Positions 25,153 through 34,844 are shown, counted from the stretch's first letter. The stretch: DNA of 56,915 nt from DAOOOU01 sp964435635 (GCA_964435635.1 CAYSZU010000002.1:1-56915), one strand, 5' to 3'. Program-made: numbers and translations. The notes: generated by a model not told the origin, from the sequence alone.

Positions 25153-26277
25153 TTATTGCCTCAGATAGTGCTGATATTCACTAATTAGATAATCATCAGT
25201 CATTCCCGCCATATAATCAAGGACAATTCGGGTAATTGAATTATTTTGTCTGTAACTTGGGTGCATACCTTTTAAAAACACTTGATATATTTGGGCTGTT
25301 TGATTATCATTTTTTATATCAGCACAGCATTTTGTAAAAACAAGGCGAAAGATCTTTTCGTATTTTTTCAATTGTTTAGGTGTATTCGCCCTTAAATATA
25401 TTTCTTGATAATTAAATTTTTTTAATTCAGTTAAGGTTTTAAAAAAAGGTAAACTCATTTTTATATAATCTTTATCTAAACTGTTTTTGATGACATCCAT
25501 TATAAAATTATGAACTATTTCACGATTGTTGCTTCCAACGAGCGCAGTGATGTGAGACGGGAGTTGCTCTTTTTGAAATAAGTTCATCATCGTAGCGTCT
25601 TCGATGTCTCGGCCTACATAAGCGATGATATCACTGATCCTGACTACACAACCTTCTAATGTCATTGGAATTAAATGCTCTACTACTAGCTGATTATGAT
25701 ATGATTCACTATATTCTTGAAGAAACTGTTGGCTACTTTTTACTTTTGGTTTAAATTTTTGTTTAGTAACCTCGCCATTATGACACATAATAGCATCAAG
25801 GACCTGAATAGTAAGATTCTTCCCTTGACCATTATTTTCTAATACCATTAAATTACGAACGCTTTGAATATTATGATTAAAATAACCTTCATTATTTTCT
25901 AAACTTATTTTATTTAAAATACTTTCCCCAACATGACCAAATGGAACATGGCCTAAATCATGTCCTAAAGCAGCCGCCTCAATTAAATCTTCATTTAAGG
26001 CTAAAGCTCGACCAATAGTTCGAGCTACCTTACTAACTAATTGAACATGGGTCATACGCCGACTTATGTTATCGTTGTTACTTAAAGAATAAACCTGGGT
26101 TTTATCAATATAACGCGTATATGATAAAGAATAAATAATGCGGTCAATATCGCGAAAAAAATCAGAACGAATATCTTTTGGTTCATCAACAAGTCTTTTT
26201 GCTTGTTCATCAAAACAAGCATAAGGACTAAGACTAATATTATGGCGATTCATATTTTTTAATATTCTCTCGTTCAT
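25153..26277 (-). CDS. dGTPase-like HD-domain phosphohydrolase
   Basis: Similar to deoxyguanosinetriphosphate triphosphohydrolases, which cut dNTPs to nucleoside and triphosphate and help balance nucleotide pools. The family pattern is present: RRMTHVQLVSKVARTIGRAL, then ALGHDLGHVPFGHVGE (HD metal site near residues 107-115), and a later EGCVVRISDIIAYVGRDIEDA with the final Asp. The length of 374 aa suits the family. It is the last gene of a run that starts with the ABC exporter. Confidence 0.87.
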   Translation of the reverse strand: MNERILKNMNRHNISLSPYACFDEQAKRLVDEPKDIRSDFFRDIDRIIYSLSYTRYIDKTQVYSLSNNDNISRRMTHVQLVSKVARTIGRALALNEDLIEAAALGHDLGHVPFGHVGESILNKISLENNEGYFNHNIQSVRNLMVLENNGQGKNLTIQVLDAIMCHNGEVTKQKFKPKVKSSQQFLQEYSESYHNQLVVEHLIPMTLEGCVVRISDIIAYVGRDIEDATMMNLFQKEQLPSHITALVGSNNREIVHNFIMDVIKNSLDKDYIKMSLPFFKTLTELKKFNYQEIYLRANTPKQLKKYEKIFRLVFTKCCADIKNDNQTAQIYQVFLKGMHPSYRQNNSITRIVLDYMAGMTDDYLISEYQHYLRQ

Positions 26278-26297
26278 TTTTATCAGCTCAATTCTTT

Positions 26298-27890
26298 TTA
26301 ATTTAATTCCGTCAATCGCTTTTGGCTGATTTTTCGAAGCAAGTAAATCATAATAATTGTTAATAATAAATAAATAATTGTTATTGCTAAAATATATAAC
26401 CAGTTTTTAATAGGATAATCAAGAACTAAAGGAATAAGACCAATTAAAATACCAATTAGAATTGCAACTAACGCCGGTACCCTTTGCTTAATAATTATTA
26501 CTTCATTATCCCAATCTAGTTTTAAAAATAATAGATCTAAAATAATCCCCACATAAGATATTAAGACAACTGCAACGATTGGAGTTATATATAGTAAAAA
26601 TCTAATTGCTAAACTTAAATCTAAAACGAGATTCAAGATAGTCCCACAAATAATAATAACCGGGATACAAAGTGAAATATTAAGCATAATTTTTGCTCCA
26701 ATTACCTGGCGAAAACTAATTGGTAAAGACCTTATGATCCAGAAGTTCTTCCCTTCAAGGGAGATAGCACAATGCGTTGTACAACTCATTGTACAAAACA
26801 AGGTAATAATAAATGGTAAGCCTTGTTGAATAACACTATTTAAATCAGGAATTTTTAAATATTTTTCAATTGGTTGAAGACCAAATAGAACCAAAGCTAA
26901 AACTAATCCAACTAGCATAATTAAACCAATTGCGGTATTCAAAACATAAACCGGAGAAGAAAAATATTTTTTTAATTCACGGCCATACAAAGTATTAAAA
27001 ACACTACGTTGTTTAACTTTAACTGTTAAAAATTCATTCTTGCGTTCCCCAGTTATTGCCTGATTGATTATATCGTGATAACGATTAATAATTAATAAAA
27101 ACATTCCTAAAACACCCGCAGTTAATAATAACATCAAGCAGAAACTAATAATACTTAAATCAGCCATACATTTTAAATATAAATAGATTATTGGATAGAA
27201 ATACTTTAATCTATCAATGATATTTACTTGGCCAAGAACCAAATCATCCATCTTTATAATAGTTAGTTTATAATTAAGAAAAAGCATTATCCCAACTAAC
27301 ACGATTGAACCTAAAATATTTATTAAACTTCTATACTTAAACTTTGAAGCTGAATAATTAATAAGGGTTCCTAATAAAGTAGCTATAACTATTGGAATAA
27401 TTGGAATTAAAATAAAAGATAGAAAGTATAAAAGATAAAATAATTCCGTCGTTTTTACGTGTTCAAGGTAAACAATTAAAACCGGAATTAGAATAATTAC
27501 TTGAAAGACCATATTATATAAATATAATGTAGCTAGCTTACTAATAATTATTGCTTTCTTAGTAATAGGTAAAGATAATAATAAATCATAATCTTTAAAC
27601 TTAAAAATTGTCTGTGGACCTTTATAAATATTTACTATTAATAGATATGAGGTACACAATAGCATAAAGATTACTAGTAAATATTCTGGTTTATTCATAG
27701 CCAGGAAAATCTTGATCATTGAACTAGCAAACATGTAAATATAATAACCAAAAAGCAGACCAACTGAACCTAATAAAACCATATTTAATTTAGCTTTAGT
27801 TTTTTCTTTTCGGTCTTTCGAATGAATGGTTTTATTAAGACCAGAGAATCCTAGCAAATTTATTTTAATTAATTCATAGAGTTTTGTCAT
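26298..27890 (-). CDS. ABC-2-type transporter permease, 530 aa
   Basis: A protein with about twelve membrane helices, in two halves of six, separated by a cytoplasmic stretch (about 270-300) with QRSVFNTLYGRELKKYFSSPVY. The EGKNFWIIRSLPIS segment is typical of large permeases of the YthB/EcsB-like ABC class. It overlaps the upstream ATPase gene by 17 bases, so they form one exporter. The cargo is unknown; no peptide or resistance gene is adjacent. Confidence 0.82.
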   Translation of the reverse strand: MTKLYELIKINLLGFSGLNKTIHSKDRKEKTKAKLNMVLLGSVGLLFGYYIYMFASSMIKIFLAMNKPEYLLVIFMLLCTSYLLIVNIYKGPQTIFKFKDYDLLLSLPITKKAIIISKLATLYLYNMVFQVIILIPVLIVYLEHVKTTELFYLLYFLSFILIPIIPIVIATLLGTLINYSASKFKYRSLINILGSIVLVGIMLFLNYKLTIIKMDDLVLGQVNIIDRLKYFYPIIYLYLKCMADLSIISFCLMLLLTAGVLGMFLLIINRYHDIINQAITGERKNEFLTVKVKQRSVFNTLYGRELKKYFSSPVYVLNTAIGLIMLVGLVLALVLFGLQPIEKYLKIPDLNSVIQQGLPFIITLFCTMSCTTHCAISLEGKNFWIIRSLPISFRQVIGAKIMLNISLCIPVIIICGTILNLVLDLSLAIRFLLYITPIVAVVLISYVGIILDLLFLKLDWDNEVIIIKQRVPALVAILIGILIGLIPLVLDYPIKNWLYILAITIIYLLLTIIMIYLLRKISQKRLTELN

Positions 27891-28596
27891 CTTCTACCAA
27901 CTCTAGGAAAGTATCTTCCAAACTTTTGTTTTTTAAGATTGTTTTCATCTCACCAGAAATAACTAATTCACCTTTTTTTATAATAGCAATCTTATTACAT
28001 AGTTTTTCCGCCGTATCTAAAACGTGAGTTGAAAAGAATACCATCTTACCTTGTTGACATTTTTCTTTCATGATCTTCTTTAAACTATGCGCTGCATAGG
28101 GATCAAGACCAACAAACGGTTCATCTAAAATATATAACTTTGGATCATGAATTAAAGCTGAAATGATGGCTAGTTTTTGTTTCATCCCATGTGAATAAGA
28201 AGAAATTAAATCACCAAGACTTCCTGTTAAATCAAAAAGATTAGCATACTTTTTAATAGCTTTTTCTTGTTCTTTTTGATTAACTTGATAAATATTTGCG
28301 ATAAAGTTTAAATATTGTATTCCCGTAAGATAATCATATAAGTCTGGATTATCAGGAATATAGGCGATATTTTTTTTAAATTCAAGAGGATTATCTTTTA
28401 TGCTAATACCATCTAGAGTAATATTTCCTTCGGTAAAATAATTTATCCCCACAATCGATTTAAGCGTCGTTGTTTTACCCGCTCCATTGTGACCAATAAA
28501 AGCAAAAACATCGCCTTCTTTTACTTCTAAATTTAAGTTTTTAACTACTGGATTTCCTTTGATATACGACATTGAATAATTTTCGATCTTTAACAT
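27874..28596 (-). CDS. ABC transporter ATP-binding protein
   Basis: The ATPase of the exporter: Walker A GHNGAGKTT (about 34-42), Q-loop region, signature SYSHGMKQKL (about 133-142), Walker B LYILDEPFVGLDP (about 154-166) and the switch His in STHVLD. The signature has SHG in place of SGG, as seen in several Firmicutes ABC-2 exporters. At 240 aa it has the normal length. Confidence 0.95.
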   Translation of the reverse strand: MLKIENYSMSYIKGNPVVKNLNLEVKEGDVFAFIGHNGAGKTTTLKSIVGINYFTEGNITLDGISIKDNPLEFKKNIAYIPDNPDLYDYLTGIQYLNFIANIYQVNQKEQEKAIKKYANLFDLTGSLGDLISSYSHGMKQKLAIISALIHDPKLYILDEPFVGLDPYAAHSLKKIMKEKCQQGKMVFFSTHVLDTAEKLCNKIAIIKKGELVISGEMKTILKNKSLEDTFLELVEDDKTL

Positions 28597-28631
28597 ATAC
28601 TCACCTTCCTTAAAAATATTTTGTAATATAA

Positions 28632-29339
28632 CTAGTTATTACCTGGATAATAAAAGCGACTAATATAAGCAAGGGTAAATAGCATTGTTGCAAATTGACT
28701 AGTCTTGCTAAGTTTTATCTTACTAATTAAAACTCGTCCTTCACCAGAAAATGAAATTTTAGAAACAATCTCTCGCCACTCTTTTGCAAAACGCAGTTCA
28801 ATTTTAGTATAATCGTCATTAACCGAAATTACTATCGGCTCATTTTGAAAAGCAAGTTTGATTTTGCCCATAAATTTTTCGATAATAACTTTTACCTTAG
28901 TATCTTTAAACTTGGTAAAATAATTGTTTCTGATTTTGAAGAGATAGCCAGTTTTTTGCTTATTTAAATCAAGGATTGTGTACCTTTGAAAAACATTTCC
29001 TTTCATCCGAACTCTATATAGCAGATTATCTTGATCATCAGTAATAAATAGCATTATATAAGTATACCCAATGTAAGTAAATATTTTAATATTTTGAAGT
29101 TTATCAACTTCTTTTTGTTGTTGCTTATCAGTTTTAATTGATAGTTTGTTAATTATTTTGTTTTCCATGCAATTAATAATGTAATCAACTAATTTATAGT
29201 AAAGTAAATAACTTACAATTATCAAGAGAATAATTATTATGGTCTCAATTAGATTATTATTAATTAAACTAGTTAAAACTGTTAATAAATAAATTATAAA
29301 TAAATAACCAAGATTAAATAATGCCATCATAATTATCAC
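28632..29339 (-). CDS. Membrane protein with a C-terminal beta domain, 235 aa
   Basis: Two membrane helices (about 5-25 and 30-52) precede a coiled, charged stretch and a beta-rich domain (about 85-235). Paired strands such as LLYRVRMKGN, YLFKIRNNYFTKF and KIKLAFQNEPIVISV recall the LURP-one/Tubby-like fold, but this is uncertain. It lies 35 bases upstream of the ABC genes and may belong to the same operon. Confidence 0.55.
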   Translation of the reverse strand: MIIMMALFNLGYLFIIYLLTVLTSLINNNLIETIIIILLIIVSYLLYYKLVDYIINCMENKIINKLSIKTDKQQQKEVDKLQNIKIFTYIGYTYIMLFITDDQDNLLYRVRMKGNVFQRYTILDLNKQKTGYLFKIRNNYFTKFKDTKVKVIIEKFMGKIKLAFQNEPIVISVNDDYTKIELRFAKEWREIVSKISFSGEGRVLISKIKLSKTSQFATMLFTLAYISRFYYPGNN

Positions 29340-29356
29340 TCCTTATTTTTATTAAT

Positions 29357-29800
29357 CTATCTTCCTTTTACTATCTTCTTGTCTATTTCAGCAATTTTAA
29401 TAACTACCGCCAGACAATTATCTTGATTAACTTCTTGGTACCCAAGTTCTTTTAAGGCCCGCTCTTTTATCACATCGGAAGAAAAGGTTTTTTCCAAAAA
29501 TAACTTTTGTTGAAATCCGCCTCTTTTTTTTCTTTTTGCTTCGGCTAAAGCGATAATGTCAGCTAATGATTTACCATTTAATAATGCTAATGCTTGAATA
29601 ACTTCAATGACATCAGCTAATTCTTCGGCTTTTTCAGCGGCATCTGCAGCCACAACTTCTTGAGTCTCTTCAAACAACTTTTTTTCTAATTCTTTTTGAT
29701 ATTCTTCGTCATCTAATTGCCGAATAATAGGAATTTTATTATTACCTAAAATAATTTCGGGAATTCGATCTCTAACTAATTTCTGGTGAATTTTTTCCAT
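29357..29800 (-). CDS. MazG-like nucleoside triphosphate pyrophosphohydrolase
   Basis: All-alpha pyrophosphohydrolase of the phosphoribosyl-ATP pyrophosphohydrolase-like group. It has KLVRDRIPEII at the start, then EETQEVV and AEELADVIEVIQALA with the acidic metal-binding residues E(xx)E and E(xx)D. The function is likely the removal of abnormal nucleotides. A C-terminal extension (about 110-147) is not recognised. Confidence 0.85.
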   Translation of the reverse strand: MEKIHQKLVRDRIPEIILGNNKIPIIRQLDDEEYQKELEKKLFEETQEVVAADAAEKAEELADVIEVIQALALLNGKSLADIIALAEAKRKKRGGFQQKLFLEKTFSSDVIKERALKELGYQEVNQDNCLAVVIKIAEIDKKIVKGR

Positions 29801-29808
29801 AATACCTC

Positions 29809-30366
29809 CTAATTAATATATTTTAATATTTCTTCAAATCGGTCATATCCAGCTTCTTTATTCAAATGGCCACCTTGAGAAATTACTTTAATTGTTGTAC
29901 CAACCTCAGTTGCAAAACTCGCTTCCGTTTTAATATTTACATATGGATCATTATCAGTATATAAACAAATAATATCATTACAATATTGCTTAATGTCAGC
30001 AATATTATCAAGATACATCGTTTTATTAACCGTATCATAATCATCGTTAATCCCTAAGTAATTATTAAAGCCACAAACCAGAATTAATTTTTTTACTTTA
30101 ATTTTTCTAGTAATTAGATATTTTATAATGAATATTGGACCAATACTATGAGCAATAAAAGTTGTGTTTTCATTGATTAAACCAAGATCATTATAATAAT
30201 CTAATAGCTTTGACCAATTATTAAAGTTTTGATATTTTAAACCGGTTGGAAAAGCAGGAGCATAGGTAGTTTTATTAGTTGAAGTTAGTTTTTCATACAG
30301 CCAACCAAACCAATTACTATATGGACTGCTAAAAGAACCATGAATAATAAAATAACTATCTTTCAT
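29809..30366 (-). CDS. RBBP9/YdeN-type alpha/beta hydrolase
   Basis: A small serine hydrolase. The first strand carries IIHGSFSSPYSNWFGWLYE, the nucleophile elbow is AHSIGP (GxSxG variant), the Asp lies in TDNDPYV and the His in SQGGHLN near the C-terminus. This matches the RBBP9/YdeN family, about 185 aa. I place the start at ATG 30366, five bases after GGAGG; a TTG four codons earlier is inside the upstream stop. The substrate is unknown. Confidence 0.87.
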   Translation of the reverse strand: MKDSYFIIHGSFSSPYSNWFGWLYEKLTSTNKTTYAPAFPTGLKYQNFNNWSKLLDYYNDLGLINENTTFIAHSIGPIFIIKYLITRKIKVKKLILVCGFNNYLGINDDYDTVNKTMYLDNIADIKQYCNDIICLYTDNDPYVNIKTEASFATEVGTTIKVISQGGHLNKEAGYDRFEEILKYIN

Positions 30367-30367
30367 T

Positions 30368-30973
30368 TTAGCCTCCAACTATTTCTTTTACCTTTGTTAT
30401 TAAAACTTCTTGCTGATCAATCTCAAAATATCCTTCTATTTTTCCTAATAAATCATTAGCTTTAAAAAAGAGTAAAGCCGGTAATTCTGTTATTTGATAT
30501 TTAGTCATTATTTCATCAGTCGGCTGCAGATTAAAATAATTAACCTCTTGCTTAATATGATCGGTTATTTCTTTAATAGGAATTGACTTTAATAAACATT
30601 GAATTGAATTATCTTCATACAATTCAATAATTGTTAAATTTTGATTACTTATCTTAGCAGCAAAGTCTTCACTTTCTAACATAAAGAATTCGGATAATGG
30701 TGCTGCACCATAACGATCAACAAATAAATCTTTAATAGTTCGAGGGTCATTTTCGATATCTTGTTCAAGTTCTCTAAACTCAGTTTCGTTTTTAGCAACC
30801 ATAATACATCCAACTGGACATTCTGCTTCACACAGGCCACAACTTGTACAAGTATCTTTTACTACTATTTTATTAAGTTCATCATCAAAGTACATTGCGT
30901 TAATAGGACAAATAGCGATTCCACCACACTGCTTTGCGTTATCACAGATCTTATAATTAATTAACGCTTTTAT
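30368..30973 (-). CDS. 4Fe-4S ferredoxin fused to a thioredoxin-like domain, probable ATA start
   Basis: The frame is clearly coding upstream of the first ATG (30895): 26 more codons encode KALINYKICDNAKQCGG and AICPINAM, the missing first cysteine cluster of a ferredoxin. No ATG, GTG or TTG is available there. An ATA at 30971-30973 lies six bases after AGAAGG, at the end of the cysteine desulfurase gene. The second cluster is CTSCGLCEAECP. Residues about 100-201 resemble a thioredoxin-like fold (ITELPALLFFKANDLLGKIEGYF) without a CxxC. It could pass electrons for Fe-S work beside the desulfurase. The usual database start would be 30895. Confidence 0.75.
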   Translation of the reverse strand: MKALINYKICDNAKQCGGIAICPINAMYFDDELNKIVVKDTCTSCGLCEAECPVGCIMVAKNETEFRELEQDIENDPRTIKDLFVDRYGAAPLSEFFMLESEDFAAKISNQNLTIIELYEDNSIQCLLKSIPIKEITDHIKQEVNYFNLQPTDEIMTKYQITELPALLFFKANDLLGKIEGYFEIDQQEVLITKVKEIVGG

Positions 30974-30974
30974 T

Positions 30975-32120
30975 TTAAACCTTCTTTCTTAAAGTACTAA
31001 CAATATTAATTATTTTTTTTAGCACATAATCAATTTCTTCTTGGGTATTATCTTTACTCAAACTAATTCTAATTGGACTACTAGTTGTCAATTCAGCCTG
31101 GCAAGCAACTAGAACATGAGACGGTTGAGCATCGCTTGAGTTGCATGCTGAACCAGTTGATACATAGATGTTATTTGCTTCAAGCATCATTAATAGTTCG
31201 TCGCCTTTTACTCCGGCAAAAGCAATATTAGTTGTATTAGGAAGACGATTAGTTAAGTCACCATAAATAATAACATCATTTATTTTGGCCTTTAATTCTT
31301 GTTCTAAATAATTTCGCATCTTTTCAAGTTGATAATTTCCTTGATAATCATCGTTGATAATTAATTCAGCTGCGATTCCTAAAGCAACGATTGAAGCGAC
31401 ATTTTCTGTCCCTCCTCTTTTGCCTTGTTCTTGATGGCCACCAAAGATATATGGAATAAATGGAGTTCCTTTTTTTATATAAAGCGCTCCTACTCCTTTT
31501 GGAGCGTGAATCTTATGACCAGATAAAGCTAGTGAATCAATCGCCATAGTTTGAACATCTATTTTACTTTTACCAATTGCTTGAACAGCATCGACATGAA
31601 ATAGGATCTTATTCTTCTTAGCAATCTCACCTATTTCAGTAATTGGATAAATATTCCCCAATTCATTATTGGCAGCCATAATAGTAATTAATAAAGTGTC
31701 TGGTCTAATTGCTGCCTCTAATTCCCCTAAGTCAATTCTTCCTTGCTTATCGACCGCTAAATAAGTGATTTCATAAGCCATAGTTTCTAAATGTTTCATT
31801 ACTTCAAGAATTGAGGAATGTTCTACTTGGCTCGTAATTATATGTCTTTTAGCTGGATTATTTCTAATTGCCGACATAATTGCGGTATTATTACTTTCAG
31901 TGGCACAACTAGTAAAAATTATCTCCTCTAGATTAGCATTTATTAGGGTTGCAATACTTTTTCGCGCTTTTTGTAAAGCGGTTTTTATCCCTTTACTAAA
32001 ATCATATATACTACTCGGGTTGCCGTAAAAGTCTTGTAAATAAGGCATCATCCCTGTAATAACCTCAGAAGCAATTTTAGTTGTTGCATTATTGTCAAAA
32101 TATATTGGCTTATTAAACAT
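30975..32120 (-). CDS. Cysteine desulfurase (NifS/IscS type)
   Basis: A PLP enzyme that releases sulfur from cysteine for Fe-S clusters and tRNA thiolation. It opens with PIYFDNNATT, has the PLP lysine in LSGHKIHAPKGVGALY (near residue 200), the HxxA site in HVDAVQ, and the catalytic cysteine in STGSACNSSDAQPS (near 322), in the flexible-loop, group I style. Length is about 381 aa. I use the second ATG (32120), which follows GGTGAT; an ATG four codons earlier lacks a ribosome site. It overlaps the ferredoxin ribosome site at its end. Confidence 0.94.
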   Translation of the reverse strand: MFNKPIYFDNNATTKIASEVITGMMPYLQDFYGNPSSIYDFSKGIKTALQKARKSIATLINANLEEIIFTSCATESNNTAIMSAIRNNPAKRHIITSQVEHSSILEVMKHLETMAYEITYLAVDKQGRIDLGELEAAIRPDTLLITIMAANNELGNIYPITEIGEIAKKNKILFHVDAVQAIGKSKIDVQTMAIDSLALSGHKIHAPKGVGALYIKKGTPFIPYIFGGHQEQGKRGGTENVASIVALGIAAELIINDDYQGNYQLEKMRNYLEQELKAKINDVIIYGDLTNRLPNTTNIAFAGVKGDELLMMLEANNIYVSTGSACNSSDAQPSHVLVACQAELTTSSPIRISLSKDNTQEEIDYVLKKIINIVSTLRKKV

Positions 32121-32138
32121 ATTATCACCCATATTCTA

Positions 32139-33680
32139 TTATTTTTGCTTTTTATTTTCCTCTGTATCACTATTTAATTCCGGTTCTTTATTTATATCAA
32201 GCAGACCTAAAATGCTACGCCGAAAAGCGATTGCATAAGTTCGATCAGTAACACATATTTTATGGCGATTAAGATAGTCAATAACAGCTAGTTTTTCTTC
32301 GCTTGTGATCAATCGACCTGAACCGTATATCGGTATTCCTTTTTCATCTTTTTTAGTATTAACTTCATCCCAGTCAGCTAAAATCATTCTAATATCAGCA
32401 TCACCTAGAAAGTATTGATAACGATACTTATCAAAAAATCTTTTTACAATCTTTAAATCAGCAGCCGATAATCGTTCCGAACAAATCGCAAAAAAATCTT
32501 CTAAGGACATTTTTGTTGCTAAATAATAATCGATTAGATCATAAGGTCTAGTTGTTTCTTCATCAATAACAATCCCGCTTTTTATACCTTCAACAATTTT
32601 ATTAAGTTTTCCTAAAACCGCTGCTTGTTTCTTTAGCCTTTGATTAGCAATTTTATCATTATATATTTTAAATAACTGGGGATCATATTTTTCAATTTTT
32701 TTTAAATATTTTTCAAAAACATCAATCGTAATACCGTTATCCCAACAAAATTGTTCTTTAGTTGTATAATCTTCGGCAATTAACTTTTCAACAATGGCAA
32801 TCGCCTCAGGTAATGTTTTTTTTGCCTCAGCGACAGCCCTTGCTTTTGTTGCAACACTTCTTTTGCTATTAACATAATCACTATAAATAGCAACCTTAGC
32901 TGTTAATTGTTCTTCTAGTTCCTTTTGAATTTCAGGTGAAGCATCTGCTTCAGCACTAGCAACATAACTAGGAATTTTAATACTTAAATAATATGGCGAA
33001 GGATTTTCTGCCACTAAATAATCAATAATTTCTTGTTCGTTATTAAGCAAGGTTAATTTTTGAAAAATCGGGTCATATTTTGAAGCGTTACGATCAACGT
33101 TTTTTTCTTGTTGAGTGACAGCTTTAATACTCTTTATAATTTCAGCCTCTGATTTACCAAGATATTTCTTGGCATATGAAATTGCATTTTTGCGAATTGT
33201 TTGGGATGTAACTCCTTGTTCACTAGCTAAAATAGCAATTTTTTTGAAATCCCACTTTATATTCTGACAATATTCCCATAAATACTTATTTGCTTCCGCT
33301 TCTTTTTTTTCAGCAATTGCTGCTAATTCATCAATCTTCGCTTGATAAGACGCTTTTTCTTCTTCGGTAGCATATTTACTAACATAGGTAGCTGGATAAC
33401 GTTTTACCGCAATAAATGAGATTCCTATTTCATCACCGTATTCTTCAAATTTTTTATTATCCCAACCATGTTTAATAAATATTTCAAAGGCGTTGCGATA
33501 GCGATCCTCAAATTCAGGGCGATGAATTTTACGATACTCAACAAAAGCCCTTTCAAAAGCAATCTTCTCTTTTTCGGTTGCATATTTTTCATAATATAGT
33601 TTGGCATTTGTTATTTCAAAAGGTAAACAATGTTCTAAATTAATAATTTTGTTAAATGCTTCTAAACACAAATCTTGCAT
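32139..33680 (-). CDS. Hypothetical protein with repeated helical (HTH-like) units, 513 aa
   Basis: No family recognised. The protein is soluble, all-helical and rich in Lys, Glu and Ala. Short units recur: EITNAKLYYEKYATEKEK (about 22-39), GISFIAVKRYPATYVSKY (about 85-102), GVTSQTIRKNAISYAKKY (about 155-172) and GITIDVFEKYLKKIEKYD (about 330-347). Each follows a Trp/Asp/Lys-rich helix, as in a helix-turn-helix. It may bind DNA or act as a scaffold. It ends six bases before the desulfurase gene and lies in the same operon. Confidence 0.6.
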   Translation of the reverse strand: MQDLCLEAFNKIINLEHCLPFEITNAKLYYEKYATEKEKIAFERAFVEYRKIHRPEFEDRYRNAFEIFIKHGWDNKKFEEYGDEIGISFIAVKRYPATYVSKYATEEEKASYQAKIDELAAIAEKKEAEANKYLWEYCQNIKWDFKKIAILASEQGVTSQTIRKNAISYAKKYLGKSEAEIIKSIKAVTQQEKNVDRNASKYDPIFQKLTLLNNEQEIIDYLVAENPSPYYLSIKIPSYVASAEADASPEIQKELEEQLTAKVAIYSDYVNSKRSVATKARAVAEAKKTLPEAIAIVEKLIAEDYTTKEQFCWDNGITIDVFEKYLKKIEKYDPQLFKIYNDKIANQRLKKQAAVLGKLNKIVEGIKSGIVIDEETTRPYDLIDYYLATKMSLEDFFAICSERLSAADLKIVKRFFDKYRYQYFLGDADIRMILADWDEVNTKKDEKGIPIYGSGRLITSEEKLAVIDYLNRHKICVTDRTYAIAFRRSILGLLDINKEPELNSDTEENKKQK

Positions 33681-33752
33681 AATATCACCCTCTTAATTGA
33701 TTATATCATAAAACCCTGTTAAACAAACGGGTATTATTTAGCCTACCAAAAA

Positions 33753-34625
33753 CTATTTACTAAACAAAAATGGATTTACATGAATAATAGCTCGGTCAAT
33801 TGCAATTACCTGTCTTTTAATTTGGGCAGCAATATCTAGAGTAATCTGATGACTATCATTTGTTGGCATATTACCATCAACATATATAGAAATAACAACA
33901 ATAAACTTACTACCAATTGGAATTGTACTAATTTGGCCTACTTTGATAATCCTTTTATCTTTTTTGATAATCTGTTTAATTATTTTTTTTGATTTTTCAT
34001 CAATTGAGACATCCATTAGGACATTATAACTTTGCATTAAAATTTGATAACCGGTATAAAAAATCCAAAGGGAAATACCGATTCCTGCTAAACCATCTAA
34101 CCAATATAAACCCCAACTACTTAATAATATTGATATTAGGGTAATCGCGGCAACAAAGCAGTCATTCCGATGATCTTTTAAATTAGCCATAACTAAGATG
34201 CTTTGATTTATCTTATGTACTTTTCTGGCATATAAATATAACACAGATTTAATAATAATTGTAATAAGACAAACAACAATTAAGAACCAAGAAAAAATAA
34301 TTTTTTGCTGATTAATAATTGAAGCTACTGAACTAACAACTATCTTATAAGCTAAAAACATCATTGCGATACTAATAAATAAAGAAAATATATACTCAGC
34401 TTTTCCATGACCCATATTATGATTTTCATCGCTAGGTTCGTTAGATATTTTACCACCGATATAAGTAAAAGTTGAAGCCAAAATATCACCAGCGCTATTA
34501 GCTGCATCAGCAATCATTGCTTGACTATGAGAAATTATACCGAAGAAGGCTTTTAAGCATAATAAAAAAATATTGCTTACAATACCATATACTCCAACTT
34601 TTTTGATTGCTACATATCGATCCAT
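33753..34625 (-). CDS. Cation diffusion facilitator transporter
   Basis: A six-helix CDF efflux protein for Zn, Mn or Fe using the proton gradient. The substrate site residues appear as MIADAANSAGD in helix 2 and NLKDHRNDCFVA in helix 5, and HNMGHGKAEYIFSL lies between helices 2 and 3. A C-terminal ferredoxin-like domain (about 205-290) is present. Length 290 aa. The DHRND arrangement suggests a FieF/MntE-like group, but the metal cannot be decided. Confidence 0.9.
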   Translation of the reverse strand: MDRYVAIKKVGVYGIVSNIFLLCLKAFFGIISHSQAMIADAANSAGDILASTFTYIGGKISNEPSDENHNMGHGKAEYIFSLFISIAMMFLAYKIVVSSVASIINQQKIIFSWFLIVVCLITIIIKSVLYLYARKVHKINQSILVMANLKDHRNDCFVAAITLISILLSSWGLYWLDGLAGIGISLWIFYTGYQILMQSYNVLMDVSIDEKSKKIIKQIIKKDKRIIKVGQISTIPIGSKFIVVISIYVDGNMPTNDSHQITLDIAAQIKRQVIAIDRAIIHVNPFLFSK

Positions 34626-34696
34626 TTTTATCTTCTTCCTACACTATTTATTATATTATATATGTTAATATTATTCAATAAACGCCGAAATAATTA

Positions 34697-34705
34697 TGCT
34701 ATAAT
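34697..34705 (+). promoter_or_regulatory. Extended -10 promoter for a plus-strand transcript
   Basis: TGCTATAAT fits the TGnTATAAT extended -10 box. The -35 region is weak (TTCAAT, 20 bases upstream). The transcript would start near 34712 and run into the terminator at 34845-34878. Confidence 0.55.
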
Positions 34706-34711
34706 ATTTGT

Positions 34712-34844
34712 AACGAGGTGGAAAAATAATTGATAACTAACATAACTATACAAAGTTATATGAATCTAAAATAAGCTTGATTCGTTTTATGTTATCTGAT
34801 GAAAAAAATTGATTTTCCAACTTTATTAATGGTTTTGGAAGAAA
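34712..34844 (+). ncRNA. Candidate small RNA of about 165 nt
   Basis: Between an extended -10 promoter and a strong terminator there is no convincing gene. The RNA could fold into a long imperfect hairpin: GGAAAA (about 34720) with TTTTCC (about 34813), TAACATAA with TTATGTTA, and an inner GAATC/GATTC hairpin. The shape loosely recalls 6S RNA, but I cannot confirm this. A 14-codon TTG frame at 34730 behind GAGGTG is the only alternative. Confidence 0.4.

Noticed and set aside
26298..28596. Bacteriocin or lantibiotic immunity exporter
   Set aside because: The ABC pair resembles general ABC-2 exporters, and no precursor peptide or modification enzyme is adjacent.
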